NCBI GenBank assembly: GCA_022457155.1
Contig: JAJGOT010000274.1
Location: 435,001 to 499,000, forward strand
Length of the DNA stretch: 64,000 nucleotides
Origin: Cladopsammia gracilis
Taxonomy: Eukaryota > Cnidaria > Anthozoa > Scleractinia > Dendrophylliidae
Reading direction: 5' to 3'
Made by a program: the position numbers and the translations under genes. Position 1 is the stretch's first letter. Each line of letters starts with the position of its first letter. Under the pieces are notes generated by a model. The model did not search any database, was not told where the DNA came from, and saw nothing but the letters and a program-made list of their open reading frames with translations. Below are positions 60,283-64,000 of the stretch, piece after piece.

Positions 60283-61095
60283 CCGAAAAAAAGCGAAAAA
60301 ATCTGAGTCCACGACAGGAACCGAACCTATGAGCCTTCGCACACCGGTCAGATGCTCTAACCACTGAGCTACGAGAGACTCGTGGCGAACTAGACCATAT
60401 ACAAGGTTCACACACCAGTCAGATGCTCTAACCACTGAGCTACGAGAGACTCGTGGCAAGCTAGGCCATATACTAGGTTCATGTGTGACATGCGTCCTGC
60501 GTACTGCTAGCCTGAGGATTAGTGTGGATCAATGTCGAAAATGTCATCTTTCTCTATTTATGACCTCACATGACGCTTTCGACATTGCTGATCCTAGCAG
60601 TACGCAGGGCGCATGTCATACATGAACCTAGTATGTGGCCTAGCTCGCCACGAGTCTCTCTTAGCTCAGTGGTTAGAGCATCTCACCGGTGTATGAACCC
60701 AGTATATGGCCTAGCTCGCCACGAGTCTCTCTTTACTCAGTGATTAGAGCATCCGACCGGTGTGTGAACCTAGTATATGGCCTAGCTCTCCACGAGTCTC
60801 TCGTAGCTCAGTGGTTAGAGCATCCGACCGGTGTGTGAACCTAGTCAATGGCCTAGCTCGCTACAAGTCTCTCGTAGCTCAGTGGTTAGAACATCCGACC
60901 GGTGTGTGAACCTTGTATATGGCCTAGCTCGCTACAAGTCTCTCGTAGCTCAGTGGTTAGAGCATCCGACCGGTGTGTGAACCTAGTATATGGCCTAGCT
61001 CGCTACTAGTCTCTCGTAGCTCAGTGGTTAGAGCATCCGACCGGTGTGTGGAAGGTTATAGGTTCGATTCCTGTCGTGGACTTAGATTATTTTTC
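60283..61095. repeat. Palindromic 71-bp tRNA-like array, unit 3
   Basis: Six right-arm units (anchors 60665, 60736, 60807, 60878, 60949, 61020) and two inverted left-arm units, as in unit 2. Confidence 0.8.
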
Positions 61096-61153
61096 CTTTG
61101 TCCCACGCTCATGACATGATAAACATTATATCTTTATCATTTCATTACTGAGC

Positions 61154-61335
61154 TTAAAGGTCCACCCAAAAGACGTTGCTCCGTCGTTTGTTTCTGTTTT
61201 GAAATGCTCCACTGTTCATACGCGTGATCTGATTGGTTGCACGCATGCATTCAAGCGTGAATTTCGTGTTAGACGAAATTCAGCACAGAAAGTATCACGG
61301 CGCGCTCAGCATTTCGGGTGAAGGTGGGCCTTTAA
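61154..61335. mobile_element. TTAA MITE, short form, unit 3
   Basis: Third copy of the 8997-9178 element. Confidence 0.7.
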
Positions 61336-61365
61336 CATTTACCATAGTTCTTTATTTATCACCAA

Positions 61366-61726
61366 GGCCATCCCCAATAAAATGTTTCGTTTCCCATCGC
61401 CTTCCCTCTCGTGAAAGTGGGTCGGTCAGTCGGGCAAAAAAAAAAAAGAGAGAAAATTAACCGAGGGATCCTCAGTCCAGAAAAAGTCTGGATGCTAAGT
61501 AAGAAGACCTGGTTACACGTGTGCTTTCGATTGCCAATGTTTTCCAAATCCAATTTTACTCCTTATCTACAACGGAGGCTAATAAATTAAATATGAACGC
61601 CTTGATCACATGTTTAAAAAGTAAAATTTTGCTTGTCAGACAGTGTATCTGAATTTTTTTTTTTTACTTTTCCAAAAAAATGGGTCGGTCGGGCGATGGG
61701 AAACGAAACATTTTATTGGGATGGCC
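61366..61726. mobile_element. MITE with GGCCATCCC ends, unit 3
   Basis: Third copy of 9209-9568, with gagaga one step shorter than in unit 2. Confidence 0.65.
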
Positions 61727-63237
61727 CAAACTAAAAAATGTTATACTCCGGCTTTTGGAAATCATTTAGTCCTTAAAGGAAAATATGCATGTGAACACTA
61801 ATACACTTTGTGCTTTTCGGTTCGTTTAGCTAAACATAGTCAGCGTCAGAAATCTTTTTGGAGAGGAGTCTAATCCCCAGAATTAATTTACCAGCTGCTT
61901 TCTCCTCTCTCAAAATCTCTTCGAACAGGAAGAACGAAACGATTATTTGGGTGCTCCTTTCTTAAGACATACCACATCAGTAATTGAAAATACCTGCACT
62001 GATCATCGTAAAAAAAAAAAAAAGATTTGGCGACAGTGAAGAATGAATCAAAGTGGATTGTCCTCAGGCTTGAAAATCAGCCCGTTTTACGCACTTTTGG
62101 AGTGGAGTTTCACTCCGCGGTTTGAGAAAAGTTCTTCACGTTATGAAACTTTTCGTTGACCACAAATCGACCACATTATTGGTTTCCGTTTTCATAGGGA
62201 GCGTTTTAAGATTTCATCTCTCTCATCTTGTCTGAAACGGCCTAAATCGTAACCCCTGAAAGTGTCCACGGCCGCTTACGGGAATGTCCGCTAATGGGAA
62301 TCACGATCTCATCTTGGAATATGTTAGAAAAGCTATAAATAAATATAGAACAAAGTCTATTCTACACAACTACCCATATGCCGAAAGATAATTACATATT
62401 AACGTTGGTGCCCCGTTGTCTGTAAGCATACAAGACTTTCTTTTATACTGTTCTTTTTATTTTCCCGAACACTATGACCCGCAACGGAGATTTCTTAGAA
62501 AATCAATGATCCCGAGAAACCCCACCGATATTGACTACAGTTTAATTGTATACTGACGGCGGTTCAAGGGTATCCAATTTATTTTTGGCACGAGTAAAAC
62601 TTACCGGATAAATAACAAAAGAGGTAATCAATATGATGGACCAATAAAAACAGAGGTTCAGAAAAGGGTAGTGACATCCCTGAATCGATTACGACGTTCG
62701 TGTTCGAGTGGTATATAGTTTGGGTGCGGTTTACTAACAGCTCAGACTGAAGTCGTAAAGACAGCTACAACACCAGTTATTCAAAGGTAAGTTGTGCTAC
62801 TCGAAAGGTATGCGAAATTGAGGAGCTACAGTGAAGAGTATTTAGATATTACCCGAAGGGGATCAATAGAACCTGCTAATCGATTCTAGCATGATTGCGC
62901 TATGCCGTCTACCCGTGATCGACGTGCCTGTAGCAGCATTAAAAGTTTTAGGTACAGTTTAACAACATTCAGCTTTATTTGCACGACTGTAGATTTTACA
63001 ATATTGCAAAAGCTTACAACTAACTAACAAAAGGAAAGAAAACAAAAATGAATAATTAAATTACATTGGTGACAATTTTATCTCGAGAATCAAAACAAGA
63101 TGACTGAAATAAATTTAATTAATTGTATGTTTAAAAAGTAAATGGAAGAATTCATTAATTCTATGATCAATTCAGTTACAGGTAAATGGCTAATATTTGG
63201 TATATAAAAGTCTGTATTTTATTGTAAAAATTATCTC

Positions 63238-64000
63238 TTATTGTTGCGTATTTTGAGCAATAGAAAAGAAAATGGATTTCGATTCGTCTTCGATTTCATT
63301 TGAACCACAACCTGGGCAAAGCCTTTTGTCTCTTGGAATTTTGTTGTATCTGCCCAGTTCGATCATAAGTTTATGATTACTTATACGTAATTTAGTTAAA
63401 AATGTCCTCCTATCAGATGCTCGTCTAGTCAGACCTAGATTATTTGAGGGGGTGTATTCGTTCTTGAAAGTCTTATAAAATTTTAGTTTTGAGAATGCTG
63501 AAGTATATGTTGCCAATAAGAAATATATTTCTGTTTCATTAAATTTCTACAGTGTTTGACTTCAGCGGTGTTTAATAAATCGAGGTTAAAATTTCTGAAA
63601 TTAAAGTATTCGGATATCTCGAGAGAAGATCTAATGATATTAAGAAAGATTGTTTAACAAAAGAGTCTTGGGATTTATTTTGAAGGTATAACAAGTAGTT
63701 GAGGATTCTTAGATTAATGGCAATATTTAGAGGAAATCGACCAAGTTCAGCTCTACACGCAATATTAGAAGCCTTATTACTCACTTGAAGGTAGCGTTTA
63801 CAAAACTGAAGATGCGTTCTTTCAATTTGTGAGCTATCCCAAGCTTTAAAATCAGATTTGGTATATCCACACCAAATTTCACTATTATAGAGCAAAATTG
63901 GGGATATCATTGTATCAAAAATTTTACAGGCAAGGGACGGATTTAGCTTACTAAAATCTGTGTGTCGCCTCAGACTGAAAAGAGCGTGAAGTGCTTTCTC
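63238..64000 (-). pseudogene. Broken LINE, unit 3, cut by window end
   Basis: Only the 3' part of the element (thumb/connection region and cysteine tail) lies inside the window; identical translations to unit 2 where visible. Confidence 0.8.

Larger units (their letters stand above)
55943..64000. repeat. Tandem unit 3, truncated by the window end
   Basis: The first 8.06 kb of a third copy, ending inside the minus-strand LINE. By colinearity with unit 2 a third ABCC gene would start about 8.3 kb beyond the window end. Confidence 0.95.

Overview
This is a eukaryotic, almost certainly metazoan, window: an intron-containing ABC transporter gene sits in AT-rich DNA crowded with decayed LINEs, Penelope-like remnants, tRNA-derived repeats and many short inverted-repeat (MITE-like) elements. 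The style (ABCC4-type transporter with few large exons, many fold-back MITEs, Penelope-like elements) suggests a cnidarian, probably an anthozoan such as a stony coral. That assignment is inference; no species can be named from the sequence alone.

Layout: positions 1-3170 are single-copy flank. The rest is a direct tandem array of one large unit. Unit 1 is 3171-29970 (26.8 kb), unit 2 is 29971-55942 (25.97 kb), and unit 3 starts at 55943 and is cut by the window end after about 8.06 kb. Every unit starts with the same sequence, 22 bp outside a TTAA-flanked MITE. Each unit runs through about 9 kb of nested MITEs, including an 85-bp-arm perfect palindrome and a palindromic array of 71-bp tRNA-like units. 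It then passes a broken minus-strand LINE, a 2.8-3.4 kb TIR element and a Penelope GIY-YIG remnant. It ends with a six-exon plus-strand gene for an ABCC4/MRP4-like full ABC transporter (20940-29208 and 46350-55181). The third gene copy would lie beyond the window.

The exon model is self-consistent. The six exons sum to 3870 nt (1289 residues plus stop) once a single-base indel is discounted in each copy. Copy 1 has one extra G in exon 4 and copy 2 lacks one C in exon 6. The exons otherwise look identical between copies at protein level, so either both copies are freshly broken at different places or these are assembly/polishing errors.

The units differ by whole-element presence or absence: a 1.3-kb TIR element carrying LINE coding sequence only in unit 1, 570-bp and 541-bp insertions only in unit 2, and nine versus six 71-bp tRNA-like units. 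Unit 1 also differs visibly from units 2 and 3 in its left third but hardly at all to the right, as expected from unequal crossing-over. No prokaryotic features, CRISPR arrays or functional tRNA/rRNA genes were found.
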